Source: Telmatobacter sp. DSM 110680 (GTDB lineage: Bacteria; Acidobacteriota; Terriglobia; Terriglobales; Acidobacteriaceae). Taken from it: DNA of 64,000 bases. Of this stretch, positions 41,853-50,098 are shown one piece after another. The DNA is taken from contig NZ_CP121196.1 of NCBI RefSeq assembly GCF_039994875.1, positions 4,774,001 through 4,838,000 of the forward strand. The letters are read 5' to 3'. Under the pieces are notes generated by a model, which ran no database searches, had not been told where the DNA came from, and saw nothing but the letters and a program-made list of their open reading frames with translations. Position numbers and translations under genes: made by a program. Position 1 is the stretch's first letter. Each line of letters begins with the position of its first letter.

Positions 41853-42476
41853 ATGTCTTCGTCATGGTTGAAAGTTTCATGCGTGGCTCTTGGTACTGCT
41901 ATGGCTGCGTTCGCAGCTAATGCGGTCGCAGCGCCCTCGTATTTTCATTCGGCACAAAGTGGATTTGCGGCTACTTCGCCAGTCATCGTGCAGCCACCGC
42001 CGCCGACCGGTAAGGGTTCCGGTTCTGGGTCGAGTTCCGCAATGATGTCGCCAGTCATTGTGCAGCCACCGCCGCCGACTGGTAAGGGTTCAGGGTCTGG
42101 GTCGAGCTCCGCAATGATGTCGCCGGTCATCGTGCAGCCACCACCGCCGACCGGTAAGGGTTCCGGTTCTGGGTCGAGCTCCGCAATGATGTCGCCAGTC
42201 ATCGTGCAACCGCCACCGCCGACCGGTAAGGGTTCAGGCTCCAGCTCGAGCTCCGCAATGATGTCGCCAGTCATCGTGCAACCGCCGCCGCCGACCGGTA
42301 AGGGTTCAGGATCCAGCTCGAGCTCCGCAATGATGTCGCCGGTCATCGTGCAGCCACCGCCGCCGACCGGTAAAGGTTCAGGATCCAGCTCGAGCTCCGC
42401 AATGATGTCGCCAGTCATCGTGCAACCGCCGCCACCGACTGGTAAGGGTTCCGGATCGAGTTCGTCCAGTTCCTAG
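41853..42476 (+). CDS. Secreted protein of seven 24-residue tandem repeats
   Basis: 207 residues: signal peptide (MSSSWLKVSCVALGTAMAAFA), a short spacer, then seven copies of a 24-residue unit that starts SPVIVQPPPPTGKG and ends in a Gly/Ser/Met run. Copies differ mainly in the Ser/Gly stretch (GSGSGSSS against SGSSSSSS), and the last is truncated in a poly-Ser end. The DNA unit is 72 bp, in frame. The Pro-rich, Lys-containing and Ser/Gly-rich pattern suggests an extended, flexible exported peptide. No family recognised. Confidence 0.8.
   Translation: MSSSWLKVSCVALGTAMAAFAANAVAAPSYFHSAQSGFAATSPVIVQPPPPTGKGSGSGSSSAMMSPVIVQPPPPTGKGSGSGSSSAMMSPVIVQPPPPTGKGSGSGSSSAMMSPVIVQPPPPTGKGSGSSSSSAMMSPVIVQPPPPTGKGSGSSSSSAMMSPVIVQPPPPTGKGSGSSSSSAMMSPVIVQPPPPTGKGSGSSSSSS
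41976..42476 (+). repeat. 72-bp direct tandem repeat array, seven units
   Basis: Unit starts at 41976, 42048, 42120, 42192, 42264, 42336 and 42408 (last partial). Differences are mostly single-base, synonymous or Ser/Gly-changing, so the array is recent or kept uniform by recombination. Array length could vary between strains. Confidence 0.95.
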
Positions 42477-42494
42477 GCTGTGTCGTCTGTCCTG

Positions 42495-42522
42495 GTTTCC
42501 CCGCCGCCGACGACGGGGAAAC
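42495..42522. terminator. Hairpin after the repeat-protein gene
   Basis: GTTTCCCCG ... CGGGGAAAC forms a perfect 9-bp stem with a 10-base loop, 19 bp after the stop. There is no T-tract. Confidence 0.5.
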
Positions 42523-42625
42523 TCGCCGGGTAACACATCATGTTCGAAAATTAGCGAGAAAAGGTGCCAGGACTGCTATTCTCTTGCTATTCGTCTGTCG
42601 ATAGAGAATTGGCGGGAGGCGGACG

Positions 42626-43417
42626 GTGACCTTGGATACTACATTCTTTCTCGTCGGAATTCTCGTAGAAGCAGCCATCCTTGGGCTGCTTATTTTTCAG
42701 CGTATATATAAGAAACTTCCCCTCTTTACAGCATATGTGGCCTGGAGTCTGGTCAGCGACATCGGATACCGCCTTCTGCGCCGACAATTTCCAGATTCCG
42801 AATTTCGCATTTACCTTTTGAGTGCTGTCATTGACGCTTGTTTTGTTTTTTGCGTCCTCATTGAAATATCAATGTCGGTGCTCGAGCCTATTCGATCTTC
42901 GCTCCCTCGCTGGACGGTTTTTGCGGTTTCCGGGCTCATTGCGGCAGTCTGCTTCATCATCTGGCCTTTCGCCAAGTCACCTGGAATGGAGGACGCTGGG
43001 CGCATCTATCAGTGGATTGATCACCTTAATTTGACGACTGCTGTAGCTCGAGTTCTCCTTTTCCTCCTTTTGGCCGGTCTTAGCCAGCTGCTCTCTCTCG
43101 GATTACGCGATCGCGAACTCCAGCTTGCCACGGGGTTTGGATTCTATTCGCTTGTAGGGCTTCTCGCGGCAATGCTCCACCACAGCGGGACGGCCGTTGA
43201 TCCCAATCAATTCCACAGGGTCGATCAGATTGTGACTGCAAGTTACCTGATCTCGCTGATTTATTGGGCTTTTAGCTTCTCCCAAAAAGTTCCGGAGAGA
43301 CGCGAATTCACGCCGCAGATGCAGAGCTTCCTGCTGGCCATTGCCGGTGGCGCTCGCAGCACACGGATGGCAATGACCGACTCGAGTTCAAAGGGTGATC
43401 GCAATCCCCGACGGTAA
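42626..43417 (+). CDS. Multi-span membrane protein, unknown function
   Basis: 263 residues with about seven predicted membrane segments (FFLVGILVEAAILGLLIF, AYVAWSLVSDIGY, WTVFAVSGLIAAVCFIIW, ARVLLFLLLAGLSQLLSL). No catalytic motif is visible and I do not recognise the family. GTG start with GGAGG six bases upstream is convincing. The C-terminal cytoplasmic tail is Ser/Arg-rich. Confidence 0.65.
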   Translation: MTLDTTFFLVGILVEAAILGLLIFQRIYKKLPLFTAYVAWSLVSDIGYRLLRRQFPDSEFRIYLLSAVIDACFVFCVLIEISMSVLEPIRSSLPRWTVFAVSGLIAAVCFIIWPFAKSPGMEDAGRIYQWIDHLNLTTAVARVLLFLLLAGLSQLLSLGLRDRELQLATGFGFYSLVGLLAAMLHHSGTAVDPNQFHRVDQIVTASYLISLIYWAFSFSQKVPERREFTPQMQSFLLAIAGGARSTRMAMTDSSSKGDRNPRR

Positions 43418-43713
43418 ACTCATAGGCATTTTGCGCGGTACGACTCAAAACCCACATTCCAAAGCTTCTTGGTTTGCGATCAAGGAGCTATACCCAGACC
43501 CGAAAGTGTCATTTACTCTTGTCTTAGGTTACCTTAAGTTACTCATGTGACCATAAAAGTGGGTTACCCCGGGATGGGGCAATTGCGGGAAAACGAAGAA
43601 AAAGAGCCCACAAGATTTGTCTTTTCTGTTAAAAGTGTTAGGAACCGTGAAAAAGCGTCCGGAATATCACGGAATGTCAGAATAGTTACCAAAGACCGGA
43701 CTGAGGGCTACCA
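43418..43713. other. Intergenic stretch, nothing recognised
   Basis: About 300 bp between two plus-strand membrane-protein genes. No gene, repeat or structure stands out; the last 100 bp are likely the promoter region of the next gene. Confidence 0.4.
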
Positions 43714-44232
43714 ATGATTTTCCCGTTGCTTCAACTCGGTGCAGTCCTTCTGGTTGCTTTGTATCTGGGCCGCTGGCGATTGAGCGTTCGTCGCCGCAAT
43801 ACTCAATCTTGGGATGCGCTGATGTCTCGGCTGAGGCCGGACTGGAGCGCTCGCGAGCTAAGTGATCAGTTTCTTTGGAAAGAAGGTCTGACTTCTTCGC
43901 CCGAAGATACATGGACCCGGATGGAAGGTCCCCACGGTCTGTGGGTGATGTACCAGAATGCCAAGGTCATGCTCGAAATGGCGGACTATGCTTTCCGCAA
44001 TTGCGAAAATGTTGATCGAGTTCTGGTGGAAACACTACGCAGCGATGCGATGCAGATTAGAGTTTGCGTGCTGATGGCTCTCGCACAATACGCATTCAGC
44101 CATGCGAGCGAAGGTGTTCGCGTGAATGCGTTCCGTGCGGCTTCGATGTACACAGGGATGGCGGCAAGAATGACGCAGCTGCTGCAGGAAAATGCGGCGG
44201 TGCTGGTCCCTGATTTCGTCGCAGCCATGTAG
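43714..44232 (+). CDS. Single-span membrane-anchored protein, unknown function
   Basis: 172 residues. One N-terminal membrane span (MIFPLLQLGAVLLVALYLGRW), then a soluble, helical, Met/Ala-rich region (YQNAKVMLEMADYAF, IRVCVLMALAQYAFSHA). No family recognised. It is bounded downstream by a strong terminator and upstream by about 300 bp without a gene. Confidence 0.6.
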   Translation: MIFPLLQLGAVLLVALYLGRWRLSVRRRNTQSWDALMSRLRPDWSARELSDQFLWKEGLTSSPEDTWTRMEGPHGLWVMYQNAKVMLEMADYAFRNCENVDRVLVETLRSDAMQIRVCVLMALAQYAFSHASEGVRVNAFRAASMYTGMAARMTQLLQENAAVLVPDFVAAM

Positions 44233-44252
44233 TTCGAGTTTCTCTTCACGAT

Positions 44253-44287
44253 GCAAAAGCCCCGGCGACTCGGGGCTTTTGCTTTTT
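44253..44287 (+). terminator. Intrinsic terminator
   Basis: GCAAAAGCCCC - 8-base loop - GGGGCTTTTGC, followed by TTTTT, 20 bp after the stop at 44232. A perfect 11-bp stem with a T-run; a textbook rho-independent terminator. Confidence 0.9.
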
Positions 44288-44328
44288 GGGCTGAAATTAC
44301 CGTCACTCCATTTGGACACCGGGCCGAC

Positions 44329-45312
44329 TTAGACGGGGTTATCGGCGAGGAATGAGTTAATTCGTGCGTAATCTTCTTCACTCAGGCGAAATTGAAGAGC
44401 CGGAGCGAGACCTTCGACCTGCTGCGCGTTTCGACCACCAACGATAGCGCCGGTGATACCGGGATGATGGAGAGTCCAAGCCACTGCGACAACGCCGGGC
44501 TCTACATGGTGAGGCCTTCCGACTTCTCTAAGCACCTCAACCAGGCGCATGTTGCGGCTGAGGCGGGGTTCATTGAACTCAACCGCGCGCCGCCGCCAAT
44601 CGTCTTGCGGAAGGGCTGCAACGCGATCCGCAGTCATCTTCCCCGTCAGCAGGCCGGAAACCATGGGGGAATAATTGATAACTCCAATGTGATTGGCTTT
44701 GGCGAAGGGCAGGATCTCCTCTTCAACGGCACGCCGCAGCATGGAATAAGGCGGTTGCAGGCTCGTAATCGGGGCGATGCTCTGCGCCCTTTTCATCTGT
44801 TCCACGTTGAAATTCGATACGCCGATAGAGCGCACTTTTCCCTGCTCTTTGAACTTTGCCAAGGCCGCCCAGCCCTCTTCGATTTCGGTCTCCGGGTTGG
44901 GCCAGTGAATCTGGTACAAGTCGATCGTGTCGCGGCCAAGACGACGCAGAGAAGCGTGGAGCTCCTCTTCAAGGGACTTGGCTTTAAGCGAGCGATAGAT
45001 GGTCCGGTCGTCGTTCCAGCGCATCGAGCACTTGGTAAACACCAGAGGCTTGTGACTGCTGGTTTTAAGCGCGCGGGCCACCACTTCTTCAGAGTGTCCA
45101 AGCCCGTAGATTGCTGCCGTGTCGATCCAGTTGATGCCGAGGTCGAGAGCGCGGTGGATGGCGGCGATGGACTCATTGTCGTCCTGCGGTCCCCAGGCAA
45201 ATTCCCAGTTTCCGCCGCCGATGGCCCAAGCGCCGAAGCCGATGGGAGTGAGGTGCAGGTCAGAGTCGCCGAGAGTGCGAAGATTTTCTGTTGCAGAGGT
45301 TGTTGTAGTCAT
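44329..45312 (-). CDS. Aldo/keto reductase
   Basis: About 327 residues. AKR TIM-barrel landmarks: LGINWIDTAAIYGLGHSEE (catalytic Asp/Tyr), VFTKCSMRW (Lys), IDLYQIHWPNP (His), SIGVSNFNVEQM, and the NADPH-binding end GAIVGGRNAQQVEG. All four catalytic residue regions are present. Substrate is not deducible. ATG 45312 is chosen over an upstream ATG because of GGAA near it and better family alignment. Confidence 0.9.
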   Translation of the reverse strand: MTTTTSATENLRTLGDSDLHLTPIGFGAWAIGGGNWEFAWGPQDDNESIAAIHRALDLGINWIDTAAIYGLGHSEEVVARALKTSSHKPLVFTKCSMRWNDDRTIYRSLKAKSLEEELHASLRRLGRDTIDLYQIHWPNPETEIEEGWAALAKFKEQGKVRSIGVSNFNVEQMKRAQSIAPITSLQPPYSMLRRAVEEEILPFAKANHIGVINYSPMVSGLLTGKMTADRVAALPQDDWRRRAVEFNEPRLSRNMRLVEVLREVGRPHHVEPGVVAVAWTLHHPGITGAIVGGRNAQQVEGLAPALQFRLSEEDYARINSFLADNPV

Positions 45313-45497
45313 AGCATTCCGTTGGATGATGCCAGTTGGCAATAGGTGCAAACAAGTGAGCAGTTGGAGTTTACATCAACAATCATCGATAAAACCTCGA
45401 TGGTTGCACAATGAAGGGACATGAAAATCAGGGTCATGAATCAGTGACATGTATCACTTCCCGGCAATTACAACCATGTAAGACTTCTTTCATCACA

Positions 45498-45713
45498 ATG
45501 AACAGGCCGCCCAAAGCCGATTTACTTCAATCACTGCACGAGCAGCTGAAGCACTTTGATCACAGCCCGGATTTCGGGGATGCCGAAGCGGTTGCTGTCA
45601 TCCGAAAACATCTCCTGCTCCGCATTCGTGAGGCCGAGGGTGCCTTGCAGAACCGGGCATTTGTCCAGTCCGACCGTAGCAGTGAACGCCCATTTCAATC
45701 TGAGGCGGCGTAA
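45498..45713 (+). CDS. Small protein A of the 45.5-kb cluster
   Basis: 71 residues (MNRPPKADLLQSLHEQLKHF...). It shares LLQxLxxxLxHFD and a later RIxExExxL helix pattern with the product at 24766-24972, showing the two are paralogues. The next gene begins two bases after its stop. A longer form from ATG 45411 is possible. Charged, soluble, predicted helical; function unknown. Confidence 0.7.
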   Translation: MNRPPKADLLQSLHEQLKHFDHSPDFGDAEAVAVIRKHLLLRIREAEGALQNRAFVQSDRSSERPFQSEAA

Positions 45714-45715
45714 GA

Positions 45716-45892
45716 ATGTCGATCTTTGATTATCGCAAGCCAGCGGAGAATCATCCCCATCGAAATCAGCTAGAGGTACTGCAGGAAACGTTGAGAAGCC
45801 TAGAGGCTGAACCGGGCGAGACACCCCGCACGGCGGATCTAAAGCGGATACTGGCTGACCGGATCGCGAAACTGGAACGCAAGACAGCTTAA
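45716..45892 (+). CDS. Small protein B of the 45.5-kb cluster
   Basis: 58 residues (MSIFDYRKPAENHPHRNQLE...), starting two bases after the previous stop. The C-terminal half (VLQETLRSLEAEPGETPRTADLKRILADRIAKLE) has the same helix-loop-helix rhythm as protein A: L-L-x-x-L then a negatively charged loop, then L-x-x-x-I/L-x-x-R-I-x-x-L-E. It is probably a diverged third member of that family. Translational coupling to protein A is likely. Confidence 0.65.
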   Translation: MSIFDYRKPAENHPHRNQLEVLQETLRSLEAEPGETPRTADLKRILADRIAKLERKTA

Positions 45893-45967
45893 AAAAAGAA
45901 ACATTACCTTTTTTCTTGCATCTTTTCTGGTCTGTCAAGTTATCGAATATGCAAGGACGAATGCAAT

Positions 45968-46132
45968 ATGCACATCATTACAACTATCTACTTTGCGGAA
46001 ACAAGAAGATTGATCGACAAGGCGCGTGTAGACCGACAGCTCGAGGTGTCTGACCTTAAAGATTCCGACCGTCAGTGGGTCAGCATCTACGAAGGGAAAA
46101 ACCGCGTAGAGCCGATTGATCAGAACGACTAA
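45968..46132 (+). CDS. Small protein C, paralogue of protein D
   Basis: 54 residues (MHIITTIYFAETRRLIDKAR...). It aligns over its full length with the product at 46376: IITTIYFAE / VIVTSIYCAK, then VSDLKDSDRQWVSIYEGKNRVEPID / IADLKDAERDLMSVYQGTNRTQPMD. The shared core is DLKDxxRxxxSxYxGxNRxxP. AAGGA lies upstream of the ATG. No known domain recognised. Confidence 0.7.
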   Translation: MHIITTIYFAETRRLIDKARVDRQLEVSDLKDSDRQWVSIYEGKNRVEPIDQND

Positions 46133-46375
46133 TAAGCTCGCACTCGCAGTCCATTAATCAGTTCGCGTCCCCAATCATTGGATGTCAGATCCTTGGCTGT
46201 GTGCTTCCGCGCCTCTTCATCGCACAAACAGCTCGAGCCTCGCGGCACACTTGCCGAGAAATATCTGCGCGGTTGTGCATCTTCTGGGCTCGGTGAGTGT
46301 TCCAATACTGCAGACGCATTAGAACCCGCGGGTGGCGGACATTTTAAAAATAGAGCGGTAGAAAGAGGCAAGAAG

Positions 46376-46543
46376 ATGGTTATCGTTACCAGTATCTATT
46401 GCGCAAAACTAGAACGTGTCCAGGATGCCTTCACACATCAACAAATAGAGCCTAGCATCGCGGACCTTAAAGATGCCGAGCGGGACCTGATGAGCGTTTA
46501 TCAGGGAACGAACCGCACGCAGCCGATGGACGGGGAACGTTGA
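46376..46543 (+). CDS. Small protein D, paralogue of protein C
   Basis: 55 residues (MVIVTSIYCAKLERVQDAFT...). GAGG seven bases before the ATG supports the start. About half of the residues match protein C, and the spacing of the conserved core is identical, so the pair comes from a local duplication. The gap of about 240 bp between them carries no gene I can support. Confidence 0.72.
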   Translation: MVIVTSIYCAKLERVQDAFTHQQIEPSIADLKDAERDLMSVYQGTNRTQPMDGER

Positions 46544-46566
46544 AGACTATCAACTGAAACTGTCTC

Positions 46567-47121
46567 TCACAGTTTTTCCCAACTCCACATTTTGGATGTG
46601 ACTTCCTTTGACAGCGGGAAGCCGAGTTTATGAGCGATCATCGCGACCTGTCCGCGATGGTGGGCCTCGTGGACGAGCATGTAGCTCAGCATCGCAGTCA
46701 CGTCTCCGGGGCCGACGGGCCAGGGCCTCGCCCAGCCGTCGCGAACGAATTGCTCAATGCGTTTTCCTTTGTGGATGCGCCCGGTCTCGACGTCCTCCAG
46801 CATTTGTTCACAGAGCACAGCGCTCGCGGCCAATGCCTTGCGGGCCTGCTGCGGCGTGCAATGCGAGCGATTGAGTTGCGCGGGGACTTTCAGATGCGGA
46901 GCCGTAAGCCTGATCCACTTCGCGCGGACATTGTGCATGTGGGTAAAGATCGCCGCGATGGTGCGGACGTTGCCGGGTGGCTTGGCTGTCCATGCAGCGG
47001 GGTCGAGATGTTTGATGAGGAGCTGGTTGATGCGCTCGTTGACAGCGAAGAGGCGGTCTGCAGATTGTTTGACTTCAGGCTTGGAATTCGAGTCCATGGA
47101 CTGGGATTGACGCGTGGACAT
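46567..47121 (-). CDS. DinB-family protein
   Basis: 184 residues. Four-helix bundle pattern with metal-ligand His in FTHMHN and in LVHEAHHRGQVAMIAHKLG, the two signature His clusters of DinB/YfiT-like proteins. These include bacillithiol/mycothiol-dependent S-transferases, so a thiol transferase or metal-dependent hydrolase role is possible. Confidence 0.88.
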   Translation of the reverse strand: MSTRQSQSMDSNSKPEVKQSADRLFAVNERINQLLIKHLDPAAWTAKPPGNVRTIAAIFTHMHNVRAKWIRLTAPHLKVPAQLNRSHCTPQQARKALAASAVLCEQMLEDVETGRIHKGKRIEQFVRDGWARPWPVGPGDVTAMLSYMLVHEAHHRGQVAMIAHKLGFPLSKEVTSKMWSWEKL

Positions 47122-47226
47122 GGTTCAAGATCCTTGATCTATCGTACTGCTCCGCTCAGGATGACACGTCGTGGGTAGGTTGGTGAGTGACTGGCTTGTC
47201 CGGTTTTACGGTGGTGTTTGAGCTGC
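47122..47226. repeat. Repeat fragment (GTCATCCTGAGCG family)
   Basis: CTGCTCCGCTCAGGATGACA at 47148-47167, the reverse complement of TGTCATCCTGAGCGGAGCAG, matches the repeat fragments at 2580, 4897 and 5189. Confidence 0.5.
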
Positions 47227-49137
47227 TTATGCTGCGCTGTCGCTTGGGGTTCCAACTAGCTGCGGCGACTCGTCCAGCGGTTCGGCTACGGCGGGATGCG
47301 GTTCCACGTGGGCCTGGGCTTCAGAGATTGCGTCTGACAATGACGTTGAGATGTGCAGCTCTTCTGTGCGGCTGATCATCTGCGCGGCCTTGGCGGGATC
47401 TTCGTTGTAGTGCCAGATGCCCATGACGATTTTGAGCGCGGGATTTGCGCGGCGCAGGCTGCGGAAGATGCGGTTGGCGCGCGCCATGGCCACGGGCGGC
47501 ATTCCGGAAAGAAAAACGAGATCGGGCTTCTGCTCGGCGACGGCCGCAACGGTCTCGTCGATGCGCTGGATGGGGATGCAGGTGGCACGGAAACCTGCCT
47601 GGTCGAGCACCTGCGAAAGCATGGTGGAGATGAGGTCGTCGGATCCGTCGCGCACAGGAATAACAACGACACTGGGGGCGGCCATGGGGCTTGCAATCAG
47701 GGATTGGGAGTCTGTGCCGGCGTTTTCGCCATTAGGCCCAGCGGGCGCCAGTTCGGCCTTCTCTTCCGCGGCGCGAAAGCCCAGTTCGTCCACCATCTCA
47801 GAGGTGCTGGTGCGGATGAAGCGGACAGTGGATTCTTCGAGCTCTCCTTTTTGGCGCTCCATCTCAACCAGGGTGAGAGCAGGGATGAGGATGGAATCAT
47901 AGACAGCCGCGAGCGATTCGGATTTGAGGCAGTTCTGCAAGATGTCGGAAGCTTCGCGTTCGTCGTGGGCGAGCATGCGCTGGAAGAACGCGGTGTAAGG
48001 CGGAATAACCGGCTGATCACCAAGCAGAACTGTGAGGAATTCAAGCGACGGGACATGGCTGCCCATGACCACGAGGCAGACGGTCAGAGGAACGGAGAGG
48101 ATGAGGCCGACGGGGCCCCAGATCAGCGTCCAGAAAGCGGCCGCGATGAGCACCGCAAGGGTGGAGAGGCCGGTGTGCTTGCCATAGACGTGGGGCTCGA
48201 CGTAGTTGGCGGTGACAATTTCAAGCAGTACGAAGACGCCGAAGATTTCAGCGGAGTGGCGCCACCCTGAGAAGACAGCGAGCGAGAGCACAGTCGGCGT
48301 GAGTGCCGCGATGGGGGCTCCGACATAGGGCACAAAGCGGCAGAGGAAAGCGAGAGCTCCGAAGAGGAACCAGTGCGGCAGCCCGATGAAGTAGAGCGCT
48401 ATGCATACAAGCGCTCCGTAGGCCACGTTTACGGCGACTTGGAGGAGGAAATAGCGGGAGATGCGGCGGCTGGCGTCGCTCATGGCCTGGGTCATGCGCG
48501 AGAGGTTGCGATCTCCGGAGAGATGGATGAGGCGATTGCGCAGGTCTTCCCGCTGCAGGAGAACGAAGAAAGTGAAGACGACGGAAAGTAGCGCGGTGGT
48601 AAGAGGTTCAATGACGCCGCCGAGCTGATCGAGGCGTCCGGTGGGGCGACCTACTTCACGGACCTGTACGGGATGATCAGGGCTTGCTCCAAGGGGCTTG
48701 GCTTCGGATTCGCTGGGGGGAGGGATGGCTCCGGTGGAGTTGGCGATGCCGAGTTCGTTGCTGATTTGCTCGATCTCTCGCTGAGCGCGGCTGTAGGCCG
48801 AGTTGCTGGGGCTATGCAGCGTTTTCATCTTCTGCGCAATGTTGCCGCCGTAGGTAGGCAGGTCGTTAGCGATGGCGACAAGCTGGGTGAAGATAGTCCA
48901 CGTACAAACGCTGAGCAAGCCGGCAAAGGCAAGGATGACGCACAGGGCGGCGATGGGGCGCGGAAAGCGCAGGCGCTCGAGCATCGCCACCACGGGCGCG
49001 AGAAGAAAGGCAAAGAGAACCGCAAATCCCAAGGGGAGAAGGAGGACTTTGGCCAGGTAGAGGACAGCGATAGCGAGCACCGCGATGGTGATGAACCAGA
49101 GTTGCGACAGCATACGTGCGGTGGCTGAGGGATTCAA
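47227..49137 (-). CDS. AI-2E-family permease with extra C-terminal domain
   Basis: 636 residues. Residues 1-370 form the DUF20/AI-2E-type permease with about eight membrane spans (LWFITIAVLAIAVLYLAKVLLL, FLCRFVPYVGAPIAAL, FWTLIWGPVGLILSVPLTV). Residues 490-610 are a further soluble domain (VVVIPVRDGSDDLISTMLSQ, PDLVFLSGMPPVAMARANR, ALKIVMGIW) with the alternating beta-alpha pattern of a Rossmann or B12-binding fold but no DxHxxG motif. A TTG start with GGAG six bases before it fits better than the ATG eight codons on. The substrate may be an autoinducer or another anion. Confidence 0.85.
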   Translation of the reverse strand: MNPSATARMLSQLWFITIAVLAIAVLYLAKVLLLPLGFAVLFAFLLAPVVAMLERLRFPRPIAALCVILAFAGLLSVCTWTIFTQLVAIANDLPTYGGNIAQKMKTLHSPSNSAYSRAQREIEQISNELGIANSTGAIPPPSESEAKPLGASPDHPVQVREVGRPTGRLDQLGGVIEPLTTALLSVVFTFFVLLQREDLRNRLIHLSGDRNLSRMTQAMSDASRRISRYFLLQVAVNVAYGALVCIALYFIGLPHWFLFGALAFLCRFVPYVGAPIAALTPTVLSLAVFSGWRHSAEIFGVFVLLEIVTANYVEPHVYGKHTGLSTLAVLIAAAFWTLIWGPVGLILSVPLTVCLVVMGSHVPSLEFLTVLLGDQPVIPPYTAFFQRMLAHDEREASDILQNCLKSESLAAVYDSILIPALTLVEMERQKGELEESTVRFIRTSTSEMVDELGFRAAEEKAELAPAGPNGENAGTDSQSLIASPMAAPSVVVIPVRDGSDDLISTMLSQVLDQAGFRATCIPIQRIDETVAAVAEQKPDLVFLSGMPPVAMARANRIFRSLRRANPALKIVMGIWHYNEDPAKAAQMISRTEELHISTSLSDAISEAQAHVEPHPAVAEPLDESPQLVGTPSDSAA

Positions 49138-49342
49138 TTGTCTCTCCGACGGTTAAGCGCAAAGTTCCTATGAAGTGAGATGCGAAAAGAAGCGGACTGG
49201 GGATGGCTGAATCGAACTCACGAGCTAAGAAAGAGAATGAGAAAGAAAACATCGGATAATCCGTGCGGGCAGAAGTGCAGCTGGCAGTTTAGACTTTTGT
49301 TTTTAGTCAGGTAGCTATTGGCTTCGCGAAAGGCGTTGGCGG

Positions 49343-50002
49343 ATGGAGAACTGCGAGGATTTCAGGGATGATTCGAGGATAGATGCGCCTGTACGAGGCT
49401 TCCTCCACCGAGCCGCTGGCGCTGGTATAGATTGCCTGGTACTGACGCATGGCGCCGGAGCCAACTGCCAGTCTCCGCTGCTGATGGCGCTGGCAGACGC
49501 ATTCTGTGCAGCTGGCGTCACCGTGTTGCGCTGCGACCTGCCTTTTCGTCAGGCACGGCCGCATGGGCCGCCACTGCGAACTGCGGAGAAGGATCAGGAA
49601 GGCTTGCGTGCAGCAGTGGAAGCAATTCGACGTCAAACTACCGGAAAGATCTTCCTCGGTGGACACTCGTATGGTGGCAGACAGGCATCGATGCTGGCTG
49701 CGCGTGAATCGGAACTCGTGGAGCGGCTATTGATGCTTTCTTATCCGCTGCATCCGCCCAAGCGTCCGGACCAGATGCGAACGGCGCACTTCCCTTCTCT
49801 GCTAACCCCAGCATTGTTTGTAAGCGGCGAGCGCGATGGATTCGGGTCGAAGATGGAGATGGAAGCTGCACTGAAATTAATACCCGCAAAGACAGAGTTG
49901 TTGATGGTTGCCGGTGCGGGCCACGAATTGATGACCCCGCGAAATCGTGCGGATTTGCCGACGCTGGTGGTCGAGGCGTTTTTAAAGTTTGCAAACGGCT
50001 AG
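49343..50002 (+). CDS. Alpha/beta hydrolase (Tex30/KANL3-like)
   Basis: 219 residues. Nucleophile elbow IFLGGHSYGGRQASM, acid residue in LFVSGERDGFG, catalytic His in VAGAGHELM, and LVLTHGAGANCQSPL before them: the order and spacing of the short dienelactone-hydrolase-like family of which human TEX30 is a member. No signal peptide. Confidence 0.88.
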   Translation: MENCEDFRDDSRIDAPVRGFLHRAAGAGIDCLVLTHGAGANCQSPLLMALADAFCAAGVTVLRCDLPFRQARPHGPPLRTAEKDQEGLRAAVEAIRRQTTGKIFLGGHSYGGRQASMLAARESELVERLLMLSYPLHPPKRPDQMRTAHFPSLLTPALFVSGERDGFGSKMEMEAALKLIPAKTELLMVAGAGHELMTPRNRADLPTLVVEAFLKFANG

Positions 50003-50029
50003 GCCGCGCTCGATGCCCTATGTCTCAAA

Positions 50030-50062
50030 CACAAGACCCTTCGACTACGCTCAGGACAACCT
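50030..50062. repeat. Dispersed repeat fragment
   Basis: ACCCTTCGACTACGCTCAGG at 50036-50055, the reverse of CCTGAGCGTAGTCGAAGGGT, a widespread bacterial interspersed-repeat core, between convergent genes. Confidence 0.5.
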
Positions 50063-50098
50063 CTCGGCGCGCAGTGCTACGCTCAGTCGCGTTGCGGA

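Noticed and set aside
41976..42476. Possible CRISPR array because of regular 72-bp direct repeats
   Set aside because: Units are adjacent with no spacers, are in frame with a signal-peptide ORF, and change in codon-like fashion; a protein-coding tandem repeat.
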